This document shows positions 1 through 8,035 of a DNA stretch of 11,938 bases, piece after piece (positions within the stretch are counted from its first letter, which is position 1; the number at the start of each line of letters is the position of its first letter). The stretch comes from Gammaproteobacteria bacterium UBA2955 (GTDB taxonomy: Bacteria > Pseudomonadota > Gammaproteobacteria > Pseudomonadales > Azotimanducaceae): assembly GCA_002348825.1 (NCBI GenBank), contig DEBN01000152.1:1-11938 (forward strand), given 5' to 3'. Under the pieces are notes generated by a model. The model saw only the letters and a program-made list of their open reading frames with translations. It did no database searches and was not told the DNA's origin. The translations under genes and the position numbers were made by a program.

Positions 1-350
1 GCACGAACACACCAGAGTACAAGCGACCACGTGGATTGTTGGTGTCGCAGCAAACGCAAACCAAGCAGGGTCAGCAACAGCGGTATTGAATAGGCAACCC
101 AACCCAGTACAAGCAGAACCAAGTCGGCAAAAAATGCGCCGCTCGCTCCCACCAAATTGCGAATTTCGTCACCCGTACCGGTAAAGTTGAAAGACGGGTC
201 GTTCGGTGAATACGACGCAATCGCCAAAAACAAAAACAGCGCACTCGTACCCAGCAGGACCAGCGCCATTTCCTTAAACGGAATTGATCGGTTGGGTGCA
301 GAATCTGGCAAAAATACGCTCCGGAGAGATGTAGCGGTCAGTGTACGCAT
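1..350 (-). CDS. ftsK: DNA translocase FtsK, N-terminal membrane part (partial, cut by window start)
   Basis: FtsK anchors at the division septum through an N-terminal membrane domain, and its distant C-terminal motor pumps DNA to clear the closing septum. Only the first 116 residues are present. A short basic N-terminus is followed by a membrane helix at about residues 27-46, a loop with SYSPNDPSF (46-54), a second helix at about 73-97, a basic turn (RLLRH, 99-103) and the start of a third helix. The SxxPxDPS loop and the G-A-F-F-A-D segment before the second helix match the FtsK/SpoIIIE N-domain that I recall. The start is the ATG at 350; an in-frame TGA lies five codons upstream and no other start codon intervenes. 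The Shine-Dalgarno site is weak. The gene is divergent from aat, as in many gammaproteobacteria. The motor and gamma domains are outside the window, so their integrity is unknown. Confidence 0.88.
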   Translation of the reverse strand, partial: MRTLTATSLRSVFLPDSAPNRSIPFKEMALVLLGTSALFLFLAIASYSPNDPSFNFTGTGDEIRNLVGASGAFFADLVLLVLGWVAYSIPLLLTLLGLRLLRHQQSTWSLVLWCVR

Positions 351-525
351 TCGCCGAAATACTCACAAATCGCCATCCGGCGCAATTTGTAAACATTTCA
401 TCGAAACTCAGGACAGAGCCAGACTCGTCGCCGTAGAATGAGGCACGCCCACGGATCTGGACAACAAATGGCTGCCGACCAAGCTCAGTTTGACAACAAG
501 CTGCAACAACGCCGTTGAAGCTCGC
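351..525. other. Divergent intergenic region ftsK | aat
   Basis: This 175-base region separates the divergent starts of ftsK and aat and must hold promoters for at least one of them. On the plus strand there is a fair sigma70-like pair for aat (see the separate entry). On the minus strand a TTTACA at 388-393 resembles a -35 for ftsK, but no matching -10 lies at a suitable distance. I see no strong hairpin, repeat or small gene in it. Confidence 0.5.
410..439 (+). promoter_or_regulatory. Candidate sigma70-type promoter for aat-bpt
   Basis: AGGACA (410-415, four of six to the -35 consensus) and TAGAAT (434-439, five of six to the -10) are separated by 18 bases. Transcription would begin near 446, about 80 bases before the preferred aat start. 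This is seen by eye only, and such pairs arise by chance, so the call is tentative. Confidence 0.3.
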
Positions 526-1266
526 GTGTCTGCAATACCTTTCCTAAATCGGTCTATCGTGCAGTTTCCCGATCCGACTCTGGCGTTAGACGAACCGGAT
601 GGATTACTCGCTGCCGGAGGTGACTTAACCCCCGACTGGCTCTTAACCGCGTACAGCTTCGGCATATTTCCGTGGTTTAACGACGACAACGAGCCAATCT
701 ATTGGTGGAGCCCAAAAGTCCGCGGGGTTTTAAGGCCGGGGCAGATGCGTATAACCCGAAGCCTGCGCAAGCGTATTCGCAGCGGCGTTTTCCAGATAAC
801 CGTTGACACAAGTTTTAAGGCCGTTATACGAGCCTGCGCCACCGCGCCTAGAACCGATCAGCAAGGCACCTGGATAACCCCACGAATGCAAGCGGCTTAT
901 GACGCACTGTTCCAGAAAGGTATCGCGCACAGCGTCGAGGTTTGGCAAGACAACTCGCTCGTCGGTGGTCTATACGGAATGGCCCTTGGTCGAATGTTTT
1001 TCGGCGAATCCATGTTCAGTGCAGTGCCAGACGCCTCTAAAGTGGCTTTTTTCTACCTTCAACAGCAGCTCGCGGCACGGGACTACCAGCTTCTAGACTG
1101 CCAAATGATGAACCCTCACCTCCAGACCCTGGGGGTGCAGCCGATGGAGCGAGACGAATTTTTAGTCTGTCTAGCGACGAATCGCAATGAACCGACTAAT
1201 ATTGGGCCTTGGTCTTGGTCGACCCTGACCCCAACGGTAGAGACAGTCACAAACAAGAGCCCCTGA
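526..1266 (+). CDS. aat: Leucyl/phenylalanyl-tRNA--protein transferase
   Basis: Aat moves Leu or Phe from aminoacyl-tRNA onto proteins with N-terminal Lys or Arg in the cytosol, creating a destabilising N-terminus for ClpS-ClpAP. Family signatures are clear, numbered from the chosen start: GLLAAGGDL (26-34), GIFPWF (46-51), WWSP (60-63), then GTWIT, HSVEVW, GGLYG, GESMFS and DCQMMNPH, which correspond to the conserved core around the catalytic Asp and Gln. The reading frame opens at a TTG at 490, with an in-frame stop at 439. I prefer the GTG at 526 because it gives 246 residues, close to the usual 230-245, begins just before the conserved RxSIxFP segment, and has a weak GAAG five bases upstream. 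No ATG is available in the N-terminal part. It is the first gene of aat-bpt, and its TGA shares a base with the bpt ATG. Confidence 0.95.
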   Translation: MSAIPFLNRSIVQFPDPTLALDEPDGLLAAGGDLTPDWLLTAYSFGIFPWFNDDNEPIYWWSPKVRGVLRPGQMRITRSLRKRIRSGVFQITVDTSFKAVIRACATAPRTDQQGTWITPRMQAAYDALFQKGIAHSVEVWQDNSLVGGLYGMALGRMFFGESMFSAVPDASKVAFFYLQQQLAARDYQLLDCQMMNPHLQTLGVQPMERDEFLVCLATNRNEPTNIGPWSWSTLTPTVETVTNKSP

Positions 1267-1979
1267 TGCAAGACGATCACAGAGAGCAGATTCAGTTTTT
1301 TCTGACTCCACCACACCCATGCTCATACCTGTCCAGGAACGATGCTCAGACCTTGTTCGTTGATCCGCGACGCATCGTCAGCTCGAATCTGTACCAGACG
1401 CTTACCGATCGTGGATTTCGCCGCAGCGGCAGTCACCTTTATCAACCGCGCTGCAACAACTGCACTGCCTGCATCGCAACTCGAATCCCAGTTGCCGAGT
1501 TTAAGCCGCGACGTACCCAGCGCCGCATAGTAAAAGCTAATCAGGATCTACGACTGGAGATTGAAGACGCCCGCTTCAGCCGCAGACACTACGATCTATA
1601 CGCACGCTACATCAGCTTGCGCCACGCAGACGGCGATATGTACCCAGCAAGCGAGGACCAGTTCCGGTCATTTCTTCTGAGTCCATGGTCGGCGAGCTTT
1701 TTCATCTGTTTATACGAAGGTAAAAGATTGCTCAGTGTGGCCGTGACGGATCAACAACTCAGTGGCTTATCAGCAATTTACACCTTCTTCGAGCCCAGTG
1801 AAGATCGTCGCAGTCTGGGCGTGCTGAGCATCCTGCAGCAAATCGAAGTGTGCCGATCGCTGGATCTGCCCTATCTTTACCTAGGGTATTGGGTAAAAGA
1901 CTGTGCAAAGATGGCGTACAAGACCGATTTTCGGCCAGCGGAGTTGTATCAAAACAACCAGTGGAAACGTTTGGACTAA
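1266..1979 (+). CDS. bpt: Bacterial aspartate/glutamate leucyltransferase (Bpt, ATE family)
   Basis: Bpt transfers leucine from Leu-tRNA to proteins with N-terminal Asp or Glu, feeding them to the ClpS-ClpAP route. The protein has 237 residues, typical of the family. An ATE_N-like region carries Cys19 and the cluster CNNCTAC (Cys63, 66, 69) seen in arginyl/leucyl transferases. An ATE_C-like region includes RHADGDMYP, SVAVTDQQLSGLSAIYTFF, SLGVLSILQQI and YLYLGYWV, with CAKMAYKTDFRP near the end. The ATG at 1266 overlaps the aat TGA by one base, which suggests translational coupling. A TTG at 1209 in the same frame lies deep inside aat and gives a non-homologous extension, so it was not used. 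The neighbours aat and infA, and the nearby clpA-clpS, fit the known arrangement. ATE1-type arginyl transfer is possible in principle, but the bacterial context favours leucyl transfer. Confidence 0.94.
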   Translation: MQDDHREQIQFFLTPPHPCSYLSRNDAQTLFVDPRRIVSSNLYQTLTDRGFRRSGSHLYQPRCNNCTACIATRIPVAEFKPRRTQRRIVKANQDLRLEIEDARFSRRHYDLYARYISLRHADGDMYPASEDQFRSFLLSPWSASFFICLYEGKRLLSVAVTDQQLSGLSAIYTFFEPSEDRRSLGVLSILQQIEVCRSLDLPYLYLGYWVKDCAKMAYKTDFRPAELYQNNQWKRLD

Positions 1980-2051
1980 CTTCAGTCACACTTCTAATTG
2001 GGCAACCGATACGGCACAATGCGCACCTTCAAAAATACAGCTTAGCGTTGC

Positions 2052-2267
2052 ATGCCAAAAGAAGAACAGATTGAGATGGACGGCACGGTGGTTGACACCC
2101 TGCCTAACACAATGTTTCGGGTCGAGCTCGAAAACGGACACACCGTTACCGCGCATATTTCGGGAAAAATGCGTAAGAACTACATCCGCATTCTCACCGG
2201 CGATCAGGTCAAGGTTGAACTCACCCCATACGATCTCTCTAAAGGCCGTATCACGTTTAGGAACTAG
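2052..2267 (+). CDS. infA: Translation initiation factor IF-1
   Basis: IF-1 binds the 30S A-site and works with IF-2 and IF-3 in start-codon selection. The 71-residue product is a single OB fold and is nearly identical to the gammaproteobacterial proteins I know. It contains [39 protein letters not shown] and YDLSKGRI in the expected order. The length is one residue shorter than the usual 72. There is no clear Shine-Dalgarno sequence before the ATG. The gene lies 72 bases after bpt on the same strand and converges with clpA. In E. coli a serine tRNA gene sits nearby; none is visible here. A longer overlapping reading frame at 1903-2289 is only a shadow. Confidence 0.98.
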   Translation: MPKEEQIEMDGTVVDTLPNTMFRVELENGHTVTAHISGKMRKNYIRILTGDQVKVELTPYDLSKGRITFRN

Positions 2268-2321
2268 CGCCGGTTCCGCAGTCCGCTGAGTGCCTCCTCT
2301 CTTTAGGCCTCTACCGGCGCT
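2266..2321. repeat. Inverted repeat across the infA/clpA convergent junction
   Basis: AGCGCCGGT (2266-2274) and its exact complement ACCGGCGCT (2313-2321) flank 38 bases. The left arm overlaps the last two bases of the infA stop codon, and the right arm lies in the final codons of clpA. A smaller hairpin, GGAAC (2260-2264) with GTTCC (2273-2277), overlaps the left arm. Neither has a following T-run, so this is not a standard intrinsic terminator. It could still act as a transcript end stabiliser for one or both genes. Confidence 0.3.
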
Positions 2322-4567
2322 TCGACCTCGACTGAGAGGTCCCCTGCGTCTACCGTTACACGCACCACGCCGCCGCCATTGGCTAGATCACCAAACAGAA
2401 GATCCTCAGCCAGTGGCCGCTTGATTTTTTCCTGAATCAGTCGTTGCATGGGTCGAGCGCCCATTTTTTCATCGTAGCCCTCTCTCGCCAACCACTCGCG
2501 TGCATCGTCGTCGACCTCCAACGTCACCCGTTTTTCGTCCAACTGAGCCTGCAACTCGGTGAGGAATTTATCTACCACGGTCTTAACCACTTCCACGTTC
2601 AGCGCACTAAATTGCACAATGGCGTCCAACCGGTTGCGGAATTCTGGCGTAAACAGTCGCTTTATAACTTCCATCCCATCGGTTGAATTATCTTGCTCGG
2701 AAAACCCAATGGAGGCTCTGTTCATCTCTTGAGCGCCAGCATTAGTGGTCATAACCAGCACGACATTCCGAAAATCGGCTTTGCGCCCATTGTTGTCTGT
2801 GAGCGTGCCGTGATCCATTACCTGCAACAGCAAGTTGAAGACTTCGGGATGAGCTTTTTCAACCTCGTCGAGTAACACAATGCTGTGCGGATGTTTGGTG
2901 ACTGCCTCGGTCAGCAAACCGCCTTGATCGAAACCGACGTAGCCTGGTGGTGCACCAATTAACCGCGATACGGTATGCCGCTCCATGTATTCCGACATGT
3001 CATAGCGCAGCAATTCAACACCCATAGTGTGAGCGAGTTGCTTACACACCTCGGTTTTACCAACACCTGTGGGGCCCGCGAACAAGAACGACCCTATCGG
3101 TTTTTCGCCGCTCTTTAGACCGGCTCTGGATAACTTAATGGCCGTTGCAAGTTGGTCGATGGCTTCGTTCTGACCGAACACGGCCATCTTCAAGTTACTG
3201 TCGAGATCGCGCAGAGACGCTTTGTCCGATGCCGTAACCTGACTAGAGGGAATGCGCGCGATCTTCGCTACCACCTGCTCAACGTCTGTTACCCCGATGC
3301 TTTTCTTCCGTCGACTCGGCGGCTGCAATTGCTGTGCCGCGCCCGCTTCATCGATTACATCTATCGCTTTATCCGGCATGAACCGATCATTGATATAACG
3401 CGCTGCTAATTCAGACGCGGTACGCAAAGCTCTGTCGGTGTAACGCAGATTGTAGTGATCCTCAAAACGGCTTTTCAGCCCCTTTAGGATACGATAGGTA
3501 TCGTCGATATCCGGCTCGACGACATCGATTTTTTGAAACCGCCGCGACAACGCACGGTCTTTGTCGAATATTCCCCGAAACTCCTGATAGGTGGTAGATC
3601 CCATACATCGCAACTGGCCAGAGGTCAGTAATGGCTTCAGCAGATTAGACGCGTCCATAACCCCACCCGAGGCTGCTCCGGCACCGATAATCGTATGGAT
3701 TTCGTCGATGAACAAAATCGAGCCTTGCTGCTTTTTCAACTCGCCCAAAACCGCTTTGAAACGCTTTTCGAAGTCTCCACGATATTTTGTACCGGCGACC
3801 AATGCGCCTAAATCCAAGGCGTATATGGTGCTTTCAGCAACCACATCCGGTACCTGAGCATCGACGATACGCTTCGCCAAACCCTCGGCTATCGCGGTCT
3901 TGCCAACCCCGGATTCGCCTACCAGCAACGGGTTGTTCTTGCGGCGACGACAAAGGATCTGAATTGCGCGTTCAACCTCTTCGTCACGCCCCACCAACGG
4001 ATCGATGCGTCCGGCTTTGGCCTCTTCGTTAAGGTTGGTGGCAAAGGACTCCAGCGCACTTGCGCGTCGTTCGCCTTCGCCCTCATCCGCATTCGCCAGT
4101 TCAGCATCGTCTTCTGGCTCCCCGGCATCATCAATCTTACTGATCCCGTGCGATATGAAATTCACTACGTCGATTCGCGAAACGCCTTGAGATTTCAGCA
4201 AATAGACCGCTTGGCTTTCTTGCTCGCTGAAGATGGCAACCAACACGTTAGCACCGGTAACCTCTTTGTGACCGGAGGACTGAACGTGAAACAACGCCCG
4301 AGACACGACCCGCTGGAATCCCAGCGTCGTTTGCGTACCCCGCTCTTCGTCGCCGGTTTCTAGAGTCGGTGTTGTATCGTCAATGTACTTTTCGACTTCG
4401 CCGCGCAGTTGTTCCACGTCGGTCCCTACATTGACGAGCACATTGACCGCTTCATCGTTGCCGAGCAACGCCAGCAACAAATGTTCCACTGTGACGAACT
4501 CGTGCCGCTTAATACTTGCTTCCTGGGCGACGCCATTCAATGACTTTTCTAGATCTTTGCTCAGCAT
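2303..4567 (-). CDS. clpA: ATP-dependent Clp protease ATP-binding subunit ClpA
   Basis: ClpA is the hexameric AAA+ unfoldase that threads substrates into ClpP; with ClpS it handles N-degron proteins. The 754 residues match the usual length of about 755. An N-domain (1-150, with [14 protein letters not shown] at 22-35) is followed by an acidic linker. The first AAA module has Walker A GESGVGKT (217-224), pore loop KYRG (261-264) and Walker B FIDEIH (286-291). The second has Walker A GPTGVGKT (498-505), pore loop GYVG (542-545) and Walker B VLLDEVE (564-570). The ClpP-docking tripeptide is IGF (620-622), followed by an acidic stretch and QDNSTD as in E. coli, where the tripeptide is IGL. The start is the ATG at 4567, which begins [11 protein letters not shown] like E. 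coli ClpA; its Shine-Dalgarno is weak. clpS lies 152 bases upstream. clpP is not in the window. Confidence 0.97.
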   Translation of the reverse strand: MLSKDLEKSLNGVAQEASIKRHEFVTVEHLLLALLGNDEAVNVLVNVGTDVEQLRGEVEKYIDDTTPTLETGDEERGTQTTLGFQRVVSRALFHVQSSGHKEVTGANVLVAIFSEQESQAVYLLKSQGVSRIDVVNFISHGISKIDDAGEPEDDAELANADEGEGERRASALESFATNLNEEAKAGRIDPLVGRDEEVERAIQILCRRRKNNPLLVGESGVGKTAIAEGLAKRIVDAQVPDVVAESTIYALDLGALVAGTKYRGDFEKRFKAVLGELKKQQGSILFIDEIHTIIGAGAASGGVMDASNLLKPLLTSGQLRCMGSTTYQEFRGIFDKDRALSRRFQKIDVVEPDIDDTYRILKGLKSRFEDHYNLRYTDRALRTASELAARYINDRFMPDKAIDVIDEAGAAQQLQPPSRRKKSIGVTDVEQVVAKIARIPSSQVTASDKASLRDLDSNLKMAVFGQNEAIDQLATAIKLSRAGLKSGEKPIGSFLFAGPTGVGKTEVCKQLAHTMGVELLRYDMSEYMERHTVSRLIGAPPGYVGFDQGGLLTEAVTKHPHSIVLLDEVEKAHPEVFNLLLQVMDHGTLTDNNGRKADFRNVVLVMTTNAGAQEMNRASIGFSEQDNSTDGMEVIKRLFTPEFRNRLDAIVQFSALNVEVVKTVVDKFLTELQAQLDEKRVTLEVDDDAREWLAREGYDEKMGARPMQRLIQEKIKRPLAEDLLFGDLANGGGVVRVTVDAGDLSVEVEAPVEA

Positions 4568-4585
4568 TTTTTACTCAACGTTATT

Positions 4586-4597
4586 CGAGCGCGCTCG
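4586..4597. repeat. Perfect 12-bp palindrome upstream of clpA
   Basis: CGAGCGCGCTCG is fully self-complementary and sits 18 bases before the clpA start in the 152-base clpS-clpA gap. The half CGCGCTCG recurs at 4671-4678, near the clpS end of the same gap. It could be an operator, or a small hairpin affecting clpA translation. A GC-rich 12-mer palindrome may also be chance, since a few are expected per window. I found no convincing -35/-10 pair for a separate clpA promoter here. Confidence 0.3.
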
Positions 4598-4719
4598 CTC
4601 TTATATTTCTGTTCAATAGTTCAACCGTGGTCGTTGCTTTATAACCTGTCGCCCCAAAACGCACTTACCTCGCGCTCGACCTTCCACGTCTCCCAACAAT
4701 GCGTCCTAACGCACTAATT

Positions 4720-5133
4720 TCAATCCGTCATTTCAACCGTAGACATTAGCGGATGGTTGTTCTCTTGCGCATAGGCGTTAACCTGTTCGGACTTCGTTTC
4801 CGCGATATCCCGTGGAAATATCCCAACCACCGCAGCGCCTTCAGAGTGCACCACCAGCATTATCTGCGTCGCCTTTTCACGATTCATCGCAAAAAAGTTC
4901 TCCAGAATGTGCACGACGAACTCCATCGGCGTGTAGTCATCATTTAATAAAATCACCTTGTACATTGGCGGCCGCTTTAGCTCCGGTTCTGCGACTTCGG
5001 CGATCGTGCCAAAGTCCCGCTCGCCCTCGACACCGTCATCGCCAGCGCTCGCTCGGTGCTTAAACCGTACTGATTTAGGGTCTGTATTCACGTCTAAATT
5101 CTGTCCATTTACGATGGGAAGAATAGCAATCAT
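4720..5133 (-). CDS. clpS: ATP-dependent Clp protease adaptor ClpS
   Basis: ClpS binds proteins with N-terminal Leu, Phe, Tyr or Trp and delivers them to ClpA. The core is clear: [20 protein letters not shown] then MEFVV, followed by ATQIML and RDIAETK. The N-degron pocket residues known from E. coli (N34, D35, D36, T38, M40, H66) are all present here as N64, D65, D66, T68, M70 and H96. I use the ATG at 5133, giving 137 residues against about 106 in E. coli, so the N-terminal arm is about 30 residues longer. That ATG has no visible Shine-Dalgarno. A TTG at 5199 would add a hydrophobic stretch and a GTG at 5091 would shorten the arm; both are possible but less attractive. clpS is upstream of clpA on the same strand and divergent from cspD, the common gammaproteobacterial order. 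Confidence 0.95.
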   Translation of the reverse strand: MIAILPIVNGQNLDVNTDPKSVRFKHRASAGDDGVEGERDFGTIAEVAEPELKRPPMYKVILLNDDYTPMEFVVHILENFFAMNREKATQIMLVVHSEGAAVVGIFPRDIAETKSEQVNAYAQENNHPLMSTVEMTD

Positions 5134-5267
5134 AGCGTGTAATTTGTGTGCATTACGCGTCCTACAAATCGCGAAATTTATAGCCAAAAAAGCGCTCAAC
5201 CGAGACAGCTTAAACCTTCATCTAGGACTTGACTCAATACCACTTATGACGGATGGTTACCGTTGTA

Positions 5268-5273
5268 GAGGAG
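5268..5273 (+). promoter_or_regulatory. Strong ribosome binding site of the cold-shock gene
   Basis: GAGGAG lies seven bases before the ATG at 5281. It is the clearest Shine-Dalgarno sequence in the window and fixes the start of the cold-shock gene. Most neighbouring genes here have weak sites, so this transcript is probably translated efficiently. Confidence 0.8.
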
Positions 5274-5280
5274 TGAAATA

Positions 5281-5703
5281 ATGGCTAAAGGTTGGGTTAA
5301 GTGGTTTAGTGGCGCCAAAGGATATGGCTTTGTCATCAGAGAAGGTAGCGACAGCGAGCTGTTCGCCCACTACTCGGCGATAGACATGCAAGGCTATAAA
5401 ACCTTAGTGGAGGGCGAAGACGTCGAGTTTGACATCGAAGACACCGACAAAGGCTTGCAGGCAAAAAATATTCGCCGCTGCGAGCCTAGGCAGGCACCAA
5501 TAGAGTGCAGCCGTGGGCCTAGCGACGCTTCTCTGCTAGACACAGATCCTAGTAAGCCAGCAGCCAGTCAAGAGCATGTTTCGGCGAAACCCAAGAAAGC
5601 GCCCCGTCACTCGGGTCTATCGAACACAGGCCTGGACGACCAACATCAAAACAAAACATCGATGCAATCGCCCGCAAGCCAACGTCGATCTGAATCGGTC
5701 TAA
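5281..5703 (+). CDS. cspD: Cold-shock domain protein, CspD-like, with long polar C-terminal tail
   Basis: Cold-shock domains bind single-stranded nucleic acid; E. coli CspD is a stationary-phase inhibitor of DNA replication. Residues 2-66 form one cold-shock domain: VKWF (6-9), an RNP1-like KGYGFV (13-18), an RNP2-like LFAHYS (27-32) and [13 protein letters not shown] (39-51). GYKTL, FAHYS and the divergent position next to clpS argue for the CspD subgroup. The protein is 140 residues against about 70-90 for the family. Residues 67-140 are a low-complexity tail rich in Ser, Gln, Lys, Pro and Asp, with no recognisable domain and probably disordered. The ATG at 5281 is fixed by a strong Shine-Dalgarno and by homology. 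The TAA overlaps the icd stop on the other strand. Its role as a replication inhibitor is by analogy only, and the tail may change binding. Confidence 0.88.
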   Translation: MAKGWVKWFSGAKGYGFVIREGSDSELFAHYSAIDMQGYKTLVEGEDVEFDIEDTDKGLQAKNIRRCEPRQAPIECSRGPSDASLLDTDPSKPAASQEHVSAKPKKAPRHSGLSNTGLDDQHQNKTSMQSPASQRRSESV

Positions 5704-7922
5704 AGCGACGCCAAGATCTCGTTAAAGATCGCCGACGGACGCATGGCGATACTCGCTTTTTCACTGTCGGGCGCATAGTAGCCGCCCACATCCACTGCAG
5801 CACCTTGAGCCGAAATCAATTCGTCGTTAATGGCGGCTTCATTCTCCCCCAGCAGCTTATGCATGCGCGCGAACCGGTCGCTCAACCCGGCATCTTTCTG
5901 TTGTGCCGCCATCGCCTCAGCCCAATACATGGCCAAATAAAAGTGACTGCCCCTGTTATCGATTTCATTCACTTTACGAGAGGGCGACTTATTACTTTCT
6001 AAGAACTTAGCGATTGCCTCATCCAGGGTAGCAGCAAGCAGCCGCGCGGCTGAATTGTCGTAGGTATAAGCTAGGTGCTCGAGTGATGCTGCCAAAGCTA
6101 GGAATTCACCGAGGCTGTCCCAGCGCAAATGCCCCTCTTGCTCAAACTGTTGAACATGTTTTGGTGCAGACCCCCCTGCTCCGGTTTCGAATAAGCCACC
6201 GCCGTTGATCAACGGCACTACCGAGAGCATCTTCGCACTGGTACCGAGTTCCATAATAGGAAATAGATCTGTTAAGTAGTCGCGCAGAACATTGCCTGTC
6301 ACCGAAATCGTATCCTCGCCCCGACGCAAGCGTTGTAGCGAGAATTTCGTTGCCTCGGTCGGCGGCAGAATGCTGTGATTCACGCCGTCTAAGTCATGAT
6401 CGGGCAGGTAGGCCTCTATCTTTTTTATCAAGTGCGCATCGTGGGCACGTTGTTCATCAAGCCAAAACACAATGGGTGCGCCAGTAACTCGCGCGCGGGT
6501 AACCGCGAGCTTTACCCAATCCCGAATTGGCTCATCTTTTACTCGGCAGAGCCGCCAAATATCCCCTTCAGCTACGGGATGCTCGAGTAGCACGTCGCCA
6601 CTGCTACTCAGTACTGCTATCGATCCCTCACCCGGCGCCTCAAATGTCGTGTCATGAGACCCGTACTCCTCAGCCTTCTGGGCCATTAGACCCACATTGG
6701 GCACAGAGCCAAGGGTGGTGGGGTCAAAGGCACCTAAGCGCTTACAATCCTCAATCACAGCCGCATATACCCCTGCATAGCAACGATCTGGAATAACCGC
6801 CTTCATATCATGGAGACCGCCATCGGGGCCCCACATTTTGCCGGACTCTCGAATGGCGGCTGGCATCGACGCATCTATAATAATGTCGCTTGGGACATGC
6901 AGATTGGAGATGCCTTTATCCGAATTCACCATTGCCATGTCGGGGCCATGATCCAAGCAGGCGTCTAAATCGGCACGAATTTGGTCACACTGATCGGCGG
7001 GCAGACTTTGAATTTTTTCGTACGCGTCGCCGATGCCGTTATTCGCGTCCACCCCTAACTCGGCGAATACGTCCGCATGGGCCGAAAACGCCGCCTGATA
7101 GTAGGCTTTGACCGCGTGTCCGAAAATAATCGGGTCAGACACTTTCATCATGGTGGCTTTTAGGTGCAGCGAAAACAGAACGCCGTCTTCGGTGGTGGCA
7201 ATTTGCTGCGCAAAAAAGTCACAGAGCTTCTGCTTTGACAGCGTTGCAGCATCAACCAATTCTCCGGCGCTGACCTCGACACCATCGATTAGGGATTGCG
7301 GCACGCCATCATCGCCGCGGAACACGATATTCAGGCTGTCGTCTGCCGGCATCGTCAGAGATTTTTCAGAACCGTAAAAGTCACCATCCTGCATATGCAC
7401 GACATGAGACTTTGAATCACTGTCCCACGCGCCCATAGAATGCGGGTGTTTTTTCGCAAACATCTTCACCGAAGTAGGCGCGCGCCGATCAGAGTTACCC
7501 TCGCGAAGTACCGGATTTACAGCGCTGCCTTTGACCCTGTCGTACCGAGCCTTAACGTCGGCTTCTTGGTCATTGGCCGGCTCTTCCGGATAATCGGGTA
7601 AATCGTATCCCTGAATCTGCAATTCCTTAATTGCCGCGTGCATTTGCGGATTCGAGGCACTGATATTCGGCAATTTGATGATATTCGCACCGGGATCCTG
7701 GGTCAGTTTTCCCAACTCAGCTAAATCATCGGATATACGCTGCGCATCCGAGAGACGCTCTGGAAACGCAGCTAGAATTCGCCCCGCCAGAGAAATATCT
7801 CGGGTTTCCACCTGCACACCAGCCGCGTCGGTGAACGCCTTGATGATAGGCAACAAAGAAAACGTTGCTAATCGAGGGGCCTCATCCGTCTCCGTGTAGA
7901 TGATCTTTTGCTGATCGCTCAT
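5700..7922 (-). CDS. icd: Isocitrate dehydrogenase, NADP-dependent, monomeric type
   Basis: This enzyme oxidises and decarboxylates isocitrate to 2-oxoglutarate with NADP+ in the TCA cycle, as a single large subunit unrelated in size to the dimeric enzyme. The length of 740 residues matches the monomeric family (about 740). The substrate loop [17 protein letters not shown] covers 133-149. K255 lies in HLKATMMK, D350 in [12 protein letters not shown] and D548 in NVLRDYLTD, at or near the metal and catalytic positions known for the Azotobacter enzyme. H589, R600 and R649 agree with the residues described as contacting the NADP 2'-phosphate. The start is the ATG at 7922 with AAGGA ten bases upstream. 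The gene follows moaCDE on the same strand after 173 bases and probably has its own promoter. Its TAG overlaps the cspD TAA. No dimeric icd is in the window. Confidence 0.98.
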   Translation of the reverse strand: MSDQQKIIYTETDEAPRLATFSLLPIIKAFTDAAGVQVETRDISLAGRILAAFPERLSDAQRISDDLAELGKLTQDPGANIIKLPNISASNPQMHAAIKELQIQGYDLPDYPEEPANDQEADVKARYDRVKGSAVNPVLREGNSDRRAPTSVKMFAKKHPHSMGAWDSDSKSHVVHMQDGDFYGSEKSLTMPADDSLNIVFRGDDGVPQSLIDGVEVSAGELVDAATLSKQKLCDFFAQQIATTEDGVLFSLHLKATMMKVSDPIIFGHAVKAYYQAAFSAHADVFAELGVDANNGIGDAYEKIQSLPADQCDQIRADLDACLDHGPDMAMVNSDKGISNLHVPSDIIIDASMPAAIRESGKMWGPDGGLHDMKAVIPDRCYAGVYAAVIEDCKRLGAFDPTTLGSVPNVGLMAQKAEEYGSHDTTFEAPGEGSIAVLSSSGDVLLEHPVAEGDIWRLCRVKDEPIRDWVKLAVTRARVTGAPIVFWLDEQRAHDAHLIKKIEAYLPDHDLDGVNHSILPPTEATKFSLQRLRRGEDTISVTGNVLRDYLTDLFPIMELGTSAKMLSVVPLINGGGLFETGAGGSAPKHVQQFEQEGHLRWDSLGEFLALAASLEHLAYTYDNSAARLLAATLDEAIAKFLESNKSPSRKVNEIDNRGSHFYLAMYWAEAMAAQQKDAGLSDRFARMHKLLGENEAAINDELISAQGAAVDVGGYYAPDSEKASIAMRPSAIFNEILASL

Positions 7923-8005
7923 AGAAAAATTTTCCTTATCTTGAAACTGCCCGGCACATGCGCCAACGACCCTCCGTCATAGCGTGAGCCTGTACTAAAG
8001 ATTCG

Positions 8006-8024
8006 GCGAAAGCCCCCCTTCCGC
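8006..8024 (-). other. G-rich hairpin in the icd leader
   Basis: On the minus strand GCGGAAG pairs with CTTTCGC (seven pairs, one G-T) around a loop of five G. If the candidate promoter is right, it begins about five bases from the transcript 5' end, where it could stabilise the message or expose a G-rich loop to a regulator. There is no T-run, which argues against a terminator for moaE. Confidence 0.35.
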
Positions 8025-8035
8025 TGAAGCGAGGG

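Noticed and set aside
388..393. TTTACA (minus strand) as the -35 of an ftsK promoter
   Set aside because: No acceptable -10 sequence lies at a suitable spacing before the ftsK start.
1209..1265. In-frame TTG upstream extension of bpt
   Set aside because: It lies wholly inside aat and gives residues with no family similarity. The ATG at 1266 fits the usual length and overlaps the aat stop in a typical coupled manner.
1903..2289. 128-codon plus-strand frame overlapping bpt and infA
   Set aside because: infA in another frame is almost identical to known IF-1, so this frame is a shadow with no recognisable product.
5229..5257. TTGACT as the -35 of a cspD promoter
   Set aside because: The -35 match is good, but the bases 16-18 positions later (around GATGGT) do not resemble a -10 element.
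5805..7899. Several plus-strand frames antisense to icd
   Set aside because: icd is a full-length, highly conserved gene. The antisense frames are short, lack ribosome sites and have no recognisable domains.
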